This document shows positions 35,601 to 48,690 of a DNA stretch of 64,000 nucleotides, one piece after another. Both the position numbers and the translations under genes were made by a program. How positions within the stretch are numbered: position 1 is the stretch's first letter; each line of letters opens with the position of its first letter. The stretch is from Paulownia fortunei. Lineage: Eukaryota; Streptophyta; Magnoliopsida; Lamiales; Paulowniaceae. Location of the stretch: assembly GCA_019321725.1 (NCBI GenBank), contig CM033108.1, forward strand, positions 4,720,001-4,784,000, in the 5' to 3' direction. The notes beneath the pieces are model-generated. The model was given only the letters and a program-made list of their open reading frames with translations, was not told the DNA's origin and did no database searches.

Positions 35601-37080
35601 CATGCTTCCAAGTTCAATGGCTTTTCAGTCGGAAGAAAGATAGTCTTAACCTGCAGAACAAGAAATTAATAAATGATCAGTTTTCTTGGAGAAATGCACG
35701 GCATTCTTAAATAGTAGGTCAAAAGTCATCTATAGAGCCAATATTCATTTGCTGCGATTTACCTTATCCCAGTTCTCCTCAATTTCAATACCTCCACATT
35801 CTGAGAAGCTAATGGTACATCCTAACCTCTCAGACACTATGGAAAGGTAATATTCTTGATCGTGGGGGACAAAAGGTTCGACAATGAATGTAGTTATCGG
35901 TGCTTTGCAACCACCCATCTCAACCTAGAAAAAAAAAAAACAAGTTTCCAAGTAAGATGGCAGCCTTAGCATAATTAATAATAAGGAAAAACCATTTAAA
36001 TGCTGTCACCTCAACACCAAGGCGTTCTTTCACAAATCCGGCAACTTGGGCCAGATCTAAATTTAAAGCTACCAAGCCACTCTTCCCTCGTTTCCCGAAC
36101 AACATGTCAGGCTTTACAACCAACTTTGTAGATGACAGCCATGGTTCTTTGTTTGTTAACTCAGCAAAATCCGTTGATTGCGTTACCTAAGGACAGATTT
36201 TATCAGGAACAACAGCTCTGATCATTTGAAGTTATGCTCAAACACACACCAGAATTACAAAGCAGTTCCATGTAATGTTGAAAAAATGGCATTAAGACAG
36301 AAATTAAACCAGTAACCATATACCGCAGAAGAGGAAATCAAGCAAACCTACATGGCACAGGAACAATAAACATGGCTAATGAATATTTCTATCATCGTCT
36401 TGATGGAGGACCAAAAGAGGAAGCATGTGAGGTATTGTTCAAGACATTGAATGCAACTATCCAGAAAGAACAATTAGACCAAACTTTAGGTATACCACTC
36501 TTCCACTGATCATGATCAAATATCAGGGCTACCATACTATGCTATCCACATTTCCTAAACAACCTAATTGGATCCGATTCAGGACCAATAAGAATTTCAT
36601 AACGCATGCCACATGAAGAAGGTATAAGGCTTAAAAGAATTTGTTGGCATAGTGATCTGAACAAACTGTAAGCCCACACCAGATGCCATTAAAATACGAG
36701 CTAGAACTTAACCAGCGAAGCAAAGTATCAATTTTCCTTAAGAAGTTAAAGCTGAGTTAATCAAAGATGAAATAAAAAATTGTAAAACATGAAAATTAAG
36801 TGGAAAAAAAAAAAGAATGGCATGTAGATCAAAATCCCAAGTTAAGATTTCAATGGAATTCATGATCAAATTCCCACACATAGAAAAAAAATCATATCCA
36901 AGAAATCATTATTATGCAAAACATCAAACAGAAACATATAATAAAAGTATCAGGGCTAGAAGTAATTAAACGAATTAATACCTGGGCAGAGCAGATCTGG
37001 AGGTCGATACCAGACAATCTTTTCAGATGCTCTTTGAGCAGCCTCTTGGAATCGTACTCCCTGATCTTCTTTCTCGCCAT
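32667..37080 (-). CDS. ACLA: ATP-citrate lyase subunit A (ACLA)
   Basis: With ACLB this subunit forms cytosolic ATP-citrate lyase (EC 2.3.3.8): citrate + ATP + CoA to acetyl-CoA + oxaloacetate + ADP + Pi. Twelve exons (minus): 36982-37080, 36010-36186, 35763-35924, 35570-35650, 35153-35198, 34715-34829, 34536-34617, 33905-34000, 33676-33777, 33471-33587, 33263-33379, 32667-32738. They join in frame to 421 aa. Hallmarks are the start [18 protein letters not shown]-grasp segments [19 protein letters not shown] and [18 protein letters not shown], and the citrate-binding part with [14 protein letters not shown] and [15 protein letters not shown], ending at CIMSAA. The start at 37080 is the family start; an ATG three codons upstream is less likely. 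Exon 5 needs the TTAG acceptor, which drops two residues (Val-Arg) from the usual 423-residue form. Otherwise it is intact. Confidence 0.95.
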
Positions 37081-37340
37081 TCCTTTCAATCTGAAGGCAA
37101 TTCAAGAAACTCGAGAAGTGGATGGATTAATGTATGGGGTTATTCAAAGAGAGATCTGATGTGGGTTTGAGCTTCTGCTTTCGATACAATTGGTATTCCC
37201 CAAACGCTATGAGTAGTAGAGTGTAACTGTGTAATTATGGTGGTTTGATTGAGATGGAAGAATGGAGGGGGGCACTGGGAAGAATTAGGTGGTTGGGCGA
37301 TTTGAGCAATGAGAAAAGGTGGTTATATGATGTGCTGATT
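37081..37340 (-). promoter_or_regulatory. Probable 5' leader and promoter of ACLA
   Basis: Upstream of the ACLA start on the minus strand there is a CT-rich leader (GATCTCTCTTTGAATAA near 37150). A TATA-like ATATAACC sits near 37320-37330 on the minus strand. The transcription start is not determined. Confidence 0.35.
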
Positions 37341-39424
37341 TATTTTTCTTTTTCTTTCTTTCTTCGTCACTCCTCCATCCCTAAAAAATTATATTTTTGG
37401 ATGACACGAAATTTTAAATAAAAAAAAAAAAATAGGGTTATGTGTGGTTTTATTTTTTCAAAAATATCATTTCATTTTCAGATTAAAAATATTTATGTTT
37501 TGCTTATCTTCTAAAAAATATTTTGTAAAACTATTTGTAGTGAATAAGCTTATTTTTAAAGCCCACACTTAATATTGTCAATCATATTTTCAAAGACTAC
37601 ACTCGATTTTTTTAAAATCTATACCCATTTTTAAAAGAAATATTTTCAAAAAATACTGTTTATTTTATATTTTAAAAAAAATCAAACATTTTTTTTTCAA
37701 AATAAAATATAAAATCTTATCGTCAGTTTAATTGATTAAATTTAACAAACCACTGATCTAAAACATATTTTCATTTACAACATTTTACAATTGAATCTTT
37801 GCAAAATATTTTTAAAAAATATTTCAAAAAATGAAAATAAAAATGAATCAAAACATTTGTTTGTATTTATATTATTACTCTAAAAAGTAGTGATTGAAAA
37901 TTAGATATATCATATCATTACCTTAACGTTTAAACTTAGAGCAAAATATCTCAAAAAGATAAAAATATTAAATTCGAGATAAACTATATATTTCAAAATA
38001 TTGCACTTTGGGGGTACATGAATTAACCCTATTTGTATTGCTTAGGGTCACCTACCCCAAACCTACTGCCAAGAAATATGGTGTCCACTTCAAAACAACT
38101 TCCACTCTTTATGTCACAATTTTGTGTCCCACCAAATACTATCTACTGTGCAAAATTTCATTAATTTTCCTTGCACTAAATTATAAGCAAAAATTCGAAA
38201 CTAAACCCCAATGTTTTGACAATACCTCGGGATTATATAGTTCCCACATCCCATTACCACAATGCTGCCATAACTTTGTTCTTTGTTCCTTTTTGGTTTA
38301 AGATGTCCACATGGATATTTTGGTCATTTTGGTATAGGTGGAATAAATGGTCTTGGCTATTGAATAACATGATGGTGAAAGTTTTTGTTTCGAATTGGAG
38401 TTTTTGTAATATTTCCTTCATGGCAATGATTCCATATTTGGGTTGGTATATGATTCTGTGCATTTATAAGCATAGCATTGTGTTAGGTAGTGTCTCATGA
38501 ATACAATTTCCAGTGAAAATATTTGAATTTGTTTTCTCAAAATATTTATATTCTTATTTTATTTTATTAAAATAAAATCAAACATACGTTATAATTTCTA
38601 ATACATTTTCTCTGTAATACATTTACATCGTAATGCATCACAATTTTCAATATATTTTTTCAAATCACATTTTACCAAAATACTTACCAAAAATACTAAA
38701 AACAGATCCAAACATTCCTTAAATTATTGTGAATCTTCCAAATTTTACCTATAGCTCTTTAATGGTTGGGTAAGTAGGTAGATGAGTTAAACTGGACGTA
38801 AGTTGGTTGTAACATCAATTAATTTTGATATTAAAAAATAATAATAGTATTAAGAAATGGCAGCAACGATTGATTTTTACCTTAAGGACCATTAATTAAA
38901 TGGGTAAATGGGTTATAAGTTAAGATCGCTAAAAATTAATCCAATTTACTTATTATTGGTTATTATCTTTTCAAATTAAAATTGATCATCTATTTGAAAT
39001 TTTATCATTTTTTTTTATGAGTGATAACAAATTATCGCCAGAGTTTGGGGTCATTATCATCCATAAAAATTGTCATCCATACATAGATGATCTCATTTAA
39101 ATTTGAAATTAAATTTCAGTAATTTGTTTCTTGAGAATTTTTTTTGTGCTTTAAAATATTTAATACGTTACATGTGTGTGTTTTCCTGATTTTCTTCTTG
39201 ATAGCATCTCGAAATGAATTCCTATTTTTTGTTGTCTTGAGATTCTTTTTATTTTCAAAGTTTTTCAATTAAATGTGTATGAGTTTTCCATATTTTCTTC
39301 TTAATCTCATTGGATTTGAAATAAATTCTTCCAAATTTTATTTCTCAAAATCTTTTGTGATTTTAGTGTGTATGCAAGTGCATGGCGTGTGAAATAGCAA
39401 TTGTTTATCTAATAGTAGTATAAA

Positions 39425-39740
39425 TGAATATGAGTCGAGTTGAACAAGTTATTCTTCAAACTTAGTTTGGATTTTTTATAGAGTTTGAAATTTAAAATCG
39501 TATTTGAACTTTAATCGAATTCTATACAAATCGAAGTCGAATAATTTGATATTTCTACATATATATTATTATTTTTTAACTAATTGTCTCAAATTCTAGT
39601 TAAATTTTAAATCTTATAAAACAGAAAAAGGTGATCAAAACTGATTTGTTATATTTAACGAACTAAACTCAAATGAACTTTAACAATCGATTTCAAATCG
39701 AATATCAAATAATTTGATTCGTTTTCAATTACACGTGATA
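39425..39740. repeat. Dispersed repeat, CTCGA family, probable copy 3
   Basis: It carries GAGTCGAGTTGAACAAGTT on the left and AACGAACTAAACTCAAATGA with ATCGAATATCAAATAATT on the right. Composition and arrangement resemble the copies at 12330-12640 and 31800-32140, but the match is weaker. Confidence 0.4.
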
Positions 39741-40104
39741 CATATTTTTACGTGTATTGGTGAAAAGATACATTAATAATATATTTCTCTCCAAAATCTC
39801 TCTTACTATCCCATACTATAAAACATCCTATTTTCTATCAATTTAAAACCAGCAAACAAAAGGTTAATTGATCGAGAAATACTTGGTTAAATGCACAAAT
39901 TTTATCTTGTTCATGCATATATATTTAAATAAGTAACTAACCACCATACCTCTAAGAAACTAAATGCTCATGTACTTGTGTAGTGGTCCAATTTATAGGT
40001 AACTACATGATGTTTCTTTATTAGGAATTATGGCTCCTAAAATTTTCATCCGCAAAGGCAAATGCGGCAAGTCTATTTGGAGCAAGACAATATGCTTTGT
40101 GGTC

Positions 40105-40265
40105 TGTGGTGGAACCAGAAAATGAATATTAGGGGGTGAGATTTTTTATTTTTTATTTGTTAAAAATAGTAAATAAAAAGATATTTTTTAATATTTAGTG
40201 AGGGGGGATGGGGGATTTTTATTTTTTAATAATTTTATATATATAAATCTATACAAATTAGAAAA
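40105..40265. repeat. Partial repeat of the GTGGCGGAG family
   Basis: It opens with TGTGGTGGAACCAGAAAATG and has GGGGGTGAGATTTTT, an AAATAGTAAATAAAAAG core and TTAATAATTTTATATAT. These are diverged counterparts of parts of the elements at 8696-8902 and 10131-10342. The right end is not defined. Confidence 0.4.
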
Positions 40266-40319
40266 AAATAGAGTTTGATTCAACTTTTTAGCAAACATGT
40301 TTTCATACCTAAACAAGAA

Positions 40320-43300
40320 TGAAAAATTTCACCTAATTTCCCTTGTCAACTAAGGTCATCATAGTCTAACATATTTGCCCACATCTTGGTTGCGTGTTAA
40401 CTGATGTCAAAATAAGTCTTAGATCTTTTTCCTTGAAGACATGGTAAGTAAATAAGGATTTAATTGCACATATATTGCACAAGACAAGTACTTTATTGAA
40501 AGTTGTAATCAAATAAGTTACATTTTTTAATATGAACTAAAATATATGGGTGTACATGGCATTTTCTTCATCATATTATTCTTGTTGTTTGTCTTTAAAC
40601 TTATAACGCTATTGCATTCCTAATCAAGATCTTACACTGATATTGCACAAGATCGGCGCTATTGTCCACTCTGATGTTGATAGATTGGATTTAGTGTACA
40701 TTTTTTTTACAAAGTCAATAGAGATTGAATCACCTTATGCAAGGATAGAGTATGATAACTCTATCAATAGCTTTTCCCTCACATGGCCAAATGTACCATT
40801 TTTCTCATCTGGTTGAATTTTTCTTATTTTAGTTTGTCACTAGTTTTTACAATTTTTACTTGATTTTGAGAACATCGTTTTATAATTTATGTGAATAAGT
40901 TTATGAGATCAAAACAACTCATCCGATGCAACACATAAAAATATAACACATTAGTACATTACTAAAAGGAAAAGGATCGCCAAAAAATGAATATGGTGAA
41001 GATGGAGAATGAGACTAACCATTGAAGAGCTTGATTACCAACAACTTGAATGATTGAAAGGGTTTGAAGGGTTTTTAGTGAGTTTCAAACTAGTCAAAAC
41101 CAATACTTATTCCCACACCAGTGAAGGGCTTGACTACCAACTTGAACAGTTGAAAGAAGTTTATTAAGTTTAGAGTAGAACATAGAAACTAAAGTCTAAA
41201 ATATGCTACACATTTAAAGAATCGATATCTTTAACAGACAAACTTGAAGCTTAGGACAAAAGTATTTTTCCTTGCCAAACTAATTTATAATTTATTAGAT
41301 TGATCAAATTTAGTTTTTGTAATTTATATTTTTTAATTTTGAAAGTTTTTCTTCTATTTAGCGACTTCTTATTATCTAGATTGTTTTATAATATGTTCTA
41401 TTGAAGGTTTATTTGCTTTGTTCCATTTTCTTATCTTGGATGGAGACTACAATATGACAGATTAGGGTATACCCAATCAACTTTTAGCTCAACGTAAAAT
41501 CAGTTTGAGCTCAATTTCCATCAAGCTGAGGTTGTCTCTTTTGAACCTAGACTCCATGAATATAACCTAATAGACTGATTTTCTCAATACAATGGACTAA
41601 GAGAGAATAAATTATGAAAAAGTACCACCATAACATTCAAAGTCATGACAAAAATAACAAAATTCTTATGCTAGCTATTTTGTGCAATTGATGCATGTGC
41701 TTTGTATCCAAAAGATTATAACTCTATATTTGTATTTATTTTTTTATCCCATACATACAAGTATATGCTAATTTTTATTCTTGTATTAATTAAGATTAAA
41801 AAAAAAGAAACTACATATGTATATGGCCTTGTTGACAAAAGGGAACCTATAACCTACCCCAAACTTGCATGGATCTAATGATTTAGAAAAGTTTGTGTTC
41901 AACTAGCCTTTAATAGATGCTTAAAGGTATACAACCATTCGATGCTAGCAAATAGTAGAATATGTCACAAAAGATGCAAAAGATTGAATAAAATATTTCA
42001 ACATATTTAGGGTGCCTCCAAATATTCTTTTAATTAGGTCTTCAAGAAAGGCTTGAGAAAAGTGAAAGCTACTTACTCCTTGGTGGTGGAGATTTTGTCA
42101 TAACATGCTGGTGAATTAAGGATGTCTTCTCTACGAGACTGAGCCACTTTATCCTCCTATTATATTACTCGAAAAGATAAGTCGTATATTTGGATCTACT
42201 TTGCTATCAACTAATGCAATCTTCATTCTAGGAGTTTGTTGAGTATGAGTAAATGGTATACTCGGATGCAATCATGTAAATGTTAGAAAATCTAAACCAT
42301 GTTAATTTCTATTCCATTCAAAACTTTTATCAAGTAAAGGATAGCAACAAATGTTTTTCATATAGTTATAATAGTACTATTAGTCAATTCCCCATTAAAA
42401 TGACTTTTAAGAGCATATTTTTTAAATTCTATTATTTTGATCAACAGGGGTAACCAATTTTATGTAATGAAATGAAATCTTCACATTTCATTGCCATATT
42501 TACTACTTTGGCTAGATTTTAGTTAAATGATCCACATGTTTGCATCAACGAACAAAGAAATATAGGCATGTTGCACATGCAAGAAATGCATGCATGTTGC
42601 ACGTGCAAAGAAATGCAAATGTACAATTTATTCTTATTGTGCACAGAGTTTTGCAGATAAATGTGTATTTATCATTTGAAGAAGACATTTGTAAGCACAA
42701 ATTTCATTTTGCAATACAAATTTAAATTTTAGTGATTTGAAGAACAATTTGAATTGCAATTTCTATGTCAATCCTGTAATTCTTCTATTCAATAAATAAT
42801 TTTGAATTTGAAAACTTGAAGATGGAGCGACACTTTGATCTCTTTCAAAGTCAACTTGGTCTTTAAAAATTTAATTCAAGGGCTTAGCACCATAATCTTA
42901 AATCAAAACTATGATTTGGTTAGCGCTTTGCAATGAGCAATTTGATAATTGCCTAGAACTCCTTGAAACTTCTTGAACTTTCAAAGTCAATTTGGTTATA
43001 ATATTAATTCGAGTATTTAGTACCATAATTTTAAATAAACACTATAAGTTGGTGAGTGGTTTTAGATGAACTATTTTATATTCTCCTTGAATGTTCTTAT
43101 ATTTGATCAACTTAAGTAGAGAATTTTAAGGTCTTCCTCAATATATCACTTGCTTGAATGTAATTGTCTGCAAATATGGGCTCCCATGACTCATTATATC
43201 AACAAATATGGGCTCCCATGACTCATTATATCAACGCCTAACCTACTTTAAGTCTTTGATATTATCTCTTCAATATGTTATTATTATAAAGAGAAAATAT

Positions 43301-43660
43301 CAATTTCATGTCTTGATTTGATTAGTTCACATATTTAAGTACAACAAGTGGCAATAATTTGATAACACCTCAATATTTAGAGTTATGACCAAAATCTAAC
43401 AAGATCAATAATTCTAACTCAACATATTATGATTGATCAATAATTTAAATAATCTTATCCAATCACAAGACGTGATAAAATTAAAAGCTACTTGAGTATT
43501 TCAATTGACAATTATTATTCAATATACATCCCACAACACTATTTACAAGAAGACTTCTCCAACATTGTTATGTAATGAGAGAAAAGTTATAAAGGTCCAT
43601 AATTTGACAAAGGAATAAATTCACAAAAATAAGAAAATAAATAAGACAATGAATATGAGA
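40320..43660. repeat. Triplicated block, copy A
   Basis: It aligns in direct orientation with 45540-48690 and in part with 48690-50390. Landmarks are TGTCAACTAAGGTCATCATA, a coding-like core (40646-40815), GAATGAGACTAACCATTGAAG, GCATGTTGCACGTGCAAA and AAGACTTCTCCAACATT. The core reads HKIGAIVHSDVDRLD and FTKSIEIESPYARIEYDN, ending LTWPNVPFFSSG before a possible GT donor. I do not recognise this peptide. It is probably an old duplicated gene fragment or an unclassified repeat. Confidence 0.7.
43172..43235. repeat. 32-bp tandem duplication
   Basis: Two identical 32-bp units (start AAATATGGGCTCCCATGACT) sit head to tail at 43172-43203 and 43204-43235. Block B (near 48280-48310) has a single, diverged version. 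Confidence 0.9.
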
Positions 43661-43699
43661 GATAGAGTTGGTGTAGGCTACTGCTTATGGTATTCAAGC

Positions 43700-44100
43700 A
43701 GTTACAACATTCCCCATCCAATTGGTAAACTATTACCAATCATACCCAATTTGCACAAAATTTCAAGAAATTGTACCTTGTGAATTCAACTTAGCTAAAA
43801 ACATCTGCAACTATTTTTTGCTAATCAAAAGCACTGTAGAAACTTCATGTGATTGAGCCTTTTCTCTTACAAAGTGACAATCAACTTCATTGTATTCCAT
43901 ATGGTGCTTGGTTATCATGATGCATGTTCATTGAGCTACTTATTGTATCCTTAAGAAGTAGCTGTATTTAAATTAAATAACATGATGTCAAGGCCATGGT
44001 TCTACCTCCTTGAGTAGTAGTTTAAACAAGTTAATTCACAATTTTCAGTTTCCAACTTCAATAATGTTTTCTCATGTTCGTGTCACGTTGTCTGAAAAAA
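43700..44100 (-). pseudogene. Ty1/copia RNase H C-terminal fragment
   Basis: On the minus strand near 43730-43950 the translation contains EVDCHFVREKAQSHEVSTVL, followed by SKK and LQMFLAKL. This matches the end of copia-type RNase H, where the family consensus has roughly HIEVDCHFVRE and later QLADIFTK. An in-frame stop and shifts show decay. No LTRs were recognised around it. Sequence up to about 45100 may belong to the same relic but is unreadable. Confidence 0.7.
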
Positions 44101-45539
44101 CATAGAAAGACGTAAATCTAATTAATCTTGCCATAGATTGTTCCTCCCTTCTAGCATGTTTGTATAAGCAATTCCTACATATATAGCTTTACAACTAAAT
44201 GAAGGAAAATGTTTTTATTAGTCTATATTTCTAATAATAAAGCATAGTATGAAGGACTCGAGTGATCTTTCTTTTCCAATAATTTAGTGAACATTCATTG
44301 CAACTACTCTGAATGCTTGTAGCCAATAGGAAAAAACATATTATTCAGGCCAATAATAATGAAGTATCCATTAATTACGACGATGTCAATATCCATTTGT
44401 ATAAGGTTCCTTGATCAAATGTGAATAAGTTGAAATATAATTAGTAACTTCACCATGTGATAAATATTCTAAAAACAAACTATTGCAATATGGCATTCAT
44501 TTATTCCATATTCGTATCAGGGTTGTTGGCCTTTGAGGCAGGATAACTCGTAATACATAGGAATTCCTTCATCATTAATGGGCTTGAATTGACCATACTT
44601 GATGACTTCCGATTAAATAGTTTTCAGTGTCTAGATCAAGATAAATTGGAAGCCACATAGTACTTCAGTTAGGATCAATATCTATACAACAATGTAAAGT
44701 AGCTTATTATTGTTGCTCGTTAGTACAACTATGCTATTCACAAACTCAATATGATCCTATGGCTAGTAGTTCTAATGCTCTAGTTTATTTTAACATCTAA
44801 TGGATAGCGGCTCTAACTTAGAATTTTCATATGATCCATTCCTAGTTTGTCTGGTGTTGTGGAATAATATGGCCTTATAACTACAGTCTTTAGAGCTGTC
44901 ATGTGTGGGACTAATAGCTCTATCTTTTTCAGGCTTCTCATTGATCCTAAGACCATTTGGTATAGCATTCCAGGTGTTTGTAGATTCAACAATGGTTGTA
45001 GTCCTTGGCTTTTGTAAATGTTTTGTATTTTGTGTGCTTTCCCAATGTACATTTTCTAGTCTTTTTGTTTTTTATTTACTTCCATCAGATTTTTTTATCG
45101 TTTGAATGCTATGTCACAATGCAAGTCTAGATACTTTAATACATTTTTAGTTCTTGGGGCTAATTCGAATGTGAATGAGTTTTGATCTCATTCTGAATAA
45201 ACATACAAAATATTATCACTGTGCGAATGTTTTTGAAATATATAGGGATTAAGGAATAACTCCATTATATAGTTTGAGCTACCCATATGTTGTTTGATTT
45301 CTTTTTAGAAAATTAAGAATATTCTGAATAAGTTGAGTGTTGAATTTCTTAACATATCCCATCATTGTTTATTCAAACATTCAATAGACTGATCAAGATG
45401 TTTAACATTGAGTTATTCACTAAAACATCTTCGTAGAGTTAGCACAGTAAAGTATAGAGTTCATGTTTGATTCGTATTTTTATCTTGGCTTGAAAATGGA
45501 TGGTTTTATTTAGTTTTTTAGCCAATATTTCTTCATAAC

Positions 45540-48500
45540 TAAATAAGCAATGAAAAAGTTCACATAATTTTCCATGTCAACTAAGGTCATCATAATCTAA
45601 CATATTAATATTGCCCACATCTTGGTTGTCTGTTTTAACTGATGTCTTAACTGATGCCAAAATAAGTCTTAGATATTTTCCTTGAATATGTGGTAAGTAA
45701 ATTAGGATTTAATTGCACATATACCTACGTAAGTACTTATTTAAATTTTTAATCAAATAGGTTATATTTTTAATAAGATCAAAATTATATAGATGTATCT
45801 CAAATTTTCTTCATCATATTATTCTTGTTGTTTGTCCTTAACTTATAATGTTATTGCATTTCTAGTTAGATCTTGTACTAATATTGCACAATATCGAGGG
45901 TACTTTTAAATTTGATGTAGATAGGTTGGATCGAATGTACGCTCATTTTACAAAGTTAATAGAGATTGAATCGCCTTGTGCAAGAATAAAATGTGATAAT
46001 TCTATCTATATCTCTTCCTTCACATGGCCAAATGTACCATTTTCCATATCTCGGATGACTTTTTCTTGCTTTAGTTTCTAAATAGTTTTTACATTTTACT
46101 TGATTTTGATAACATCTTTTTATATTTGTGTATAAGTTTACAACATTAATACAACTTAACCAATGCAACACATCAAAAAACAACCCATCACTGAAAGGAA
46201 AAAGTCGCCAAAAACTGAATATGGTGAACATAGAGAATGAGACTAAATCATTGAAGAGTTTCATTACCAACAACTTGAATAGTTGAAGGGTTTTTACTGA
46301 GTTTCAAACTAGTCAAAACCAAAACTTGTTCCCACACCATTGAAGGGCTTGACAACCAACAACTTGATCAGTTAAAAGAAGTTTATTAAATTAGGGTTGA
46401 ACATCAAAACAAAAGTTCGAAAGGCAATTTGGGCCATATTGACAAAAGGAAACATATAAGCTACCCCAAACTTGCACGGATCTAACGATATAGAAGTGTT
46501 TGTGTTCAACTAGTCTTTAGCATATGTTTAAAGGTATACAACCATTCTATGCTAGCAAATAGTAGAATATGCCATAAAAAGAAGCAAATGATTGAATAAA
46601 AAATTTCAACATATCTTCTAGATGCACCATATTTACGTTGGCTCCAAATATTCATTTAAAGTAGGTCTTGAAAAAAGACTAGAGGAAACTAAAAGCAACT
46701 TACTCGTTGACGGTGGAGGTTTTGTCTAACATGTCAGAGGATCGTCTTAACATGCTGGTGAAATATGGATGTTTTCTCTTTCGAATTAAGTCACTTTATC
46801 CTCTTATTACTAGAAAAGATAGCTTATATATTAGGATCTACTTTCCTATATATCAACTAATGCAATATTCACTTCTAGGAGTTTGTTGAGTATGAGTACA
46901 TGGTATACGCGGATGCCATCATGCAAATTTTAGAAAATCTAGACAATGGTAATTTTTATTACATCGAAAACTTTTATTAAGATAGTAAAGGATGGCAACA
47001 CATGTTTTTGATATAGTTATGATCAATATTTTCATAACCAGACCGGTGATCAAACCAGTCTTGTTAAAATTAGCGATTCAACCGGTCAGACCGGTTTAAC
47101 CGGCAGTTGGGCCGGTTTAATAAAAATTAATTATATTTTCTTATTTATTATGTAAAATGATAATATAATAGATTAATTGTTGTGCAATACATTTTAAATA
47201 TAAAAATAAATAAATAGCTACATAAAAACACATATAATAAAATATAAAATTCAAATAATCACATAAATATAACAAAATATCAAATTTAAACCTTTATAAA
47301 AATTAAAAATTAAAAATTAAAAAAAAAACATAAAAATCGATCAAACCGATTTTGGCCGGTTTTGGGCGGTTTTGACCGATTTTGATTGTCAAAATAGTTT
47401 TTGGGTCTAACCGAATCGAACCGACCTCCGATTCCCGGTTGGACCAGCCGATCCAGTCCGGTTTTGAAAATATTAGTTATGACAGTAATATTAATCAATT
47501 CCTCATTGATATGACTTTTACTTTGATCAACATGGATAACCAATTTTATGTAATGAATTGAAATTTTCATATTTCCATTCCATATTTACTACTTTGGCTA
47601 GATTTAGTTAAATAATGTGCAAAGAAATGCACGCATGTTGCACGTGCAAATAAATGCAAATGTATAATTTATTCTTATCGTACATAGAGTTTTGCAAATA
47701 AATATGTATTTATCATTTGAAGAAGACATTTATAAACACAAATTTTATGTTTGCAAAATTAGAAGACAAGAAAAATATTCCAATTTTAAATTTTATTAAT
47801 TTGATGAACAATTTGAATTGCAATCTCTATATCAATCTTGTAATTCTTCTCTTTAAATAATAATTTTGAATTTAAAAACTTAAAGGTCGATCGATACTTT
47901 GATCTCTTTCAAATGTAATTTAGTATCGAAAAAATTAATTCGATGGCCTAGCACCATAATCTCAAATCAAAACTATAATTTGGTTAACACGTTGCAATGA
48001 GCAATTTGATATTTGCCTAAAACTCCTCGAAACTTCTTGAGTTTGCAAAGTCAGTTTAGTTATAATATTAATTCGAGGGTCTGATACCATAATTTATAAT
48101 AGACACTATAATTTGGTAATTCGAGGGTGTAGTATCATAATTTAGAGTAGACACTATAATTTGGTGAGTTGATTTAGATGAACTATTTTATATTCTCTTA
48201 GGAATGCCCTTAAACTTGATCAATTTAAGTAGAGAGAATTTTGAGGTCTTCCTCATTACCTTACTTGCTTGAAATGTAATTGTATGTAATTATGGACACC
48301 CATTACTTATTATATAAACACTTATCATAATCTATTTGAAATCTTTGATATTATCTCTTCAACATGTATATTATTCTAAAGGAAAAATGTCAAATTCATG
48401 TATTTATTTGATTGGTTCACATTACAACATGTGGCACAATTTGATATGACATAACACCCCAATATTAAAGTTGTAATCAAAATCTAACAAGATCAATAAT

Positions 48501-48690
48501 TCTGACTTAAATTAATATGATAAAATTAAAAGATATTTGAATATTTCAGTTGACAATTAGTATTCAATATACATTCTACGACACTAATTCCATGAAGACT
48601 TCTCCAATATTGTTGCTTAAAGAAAGAAAAGTTTAAGGTCCATAGCTTGGCTACGGAATAAATTCACAAAAAAAAAAAGGAAAAGAAAAT
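45540..48690. repeat. Triplicated block, copy B
   Basis: It aligns with copy A but lacks the part equivalent to about 41170-41820, and carries a MITE (47025-47474) absent from A. Its core (45884-46057) reads FKFDVDRLDRMYAHFTKL, then IEIESPCARIKCDNS and FTWPNVPFSISR. Confidence 0.7.
47025..47474. mobile_element. MITE with ACCGGT-rich terminal inverted repeats
   Basis: The ends are AATATTTTCATAACCAGACC and, in complement, the right end GGTTTTGAAAATATT. Subterminal parts are full of CCGGTTTAACCGG, GGCCGGTTT and similar. AGTTATGA flanks both sides (47015-47022 and 47475-47482). Block A has the empty site (near 42363-42376). An 8-9 bp duplication suggests hAT or Mutator-like movement. Such ACCGGT-type elements are widespread in plants. 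Confidence 0.8.

Larger units (their letters stand above)
37380..40320. other. Intergenic, no gene recognised
   Basis: AT-rich sequence without convincing coding signal. Open frames at 38008-38500 have no recognisable domain. It contains CTCGA-family repeat sequence at 39425-39740 and a GTGGTGGAACCAGAAAAT repeat from about 40105. Confidence 0.55.

Noticed and set aside
44813..45052. 79-codon minus frame thought to be a copia gag-protease junction
   Set aside because: The resemblance (LLVPHMTAL) is too short and lacks the Asp-Ser-Gly protease motif.
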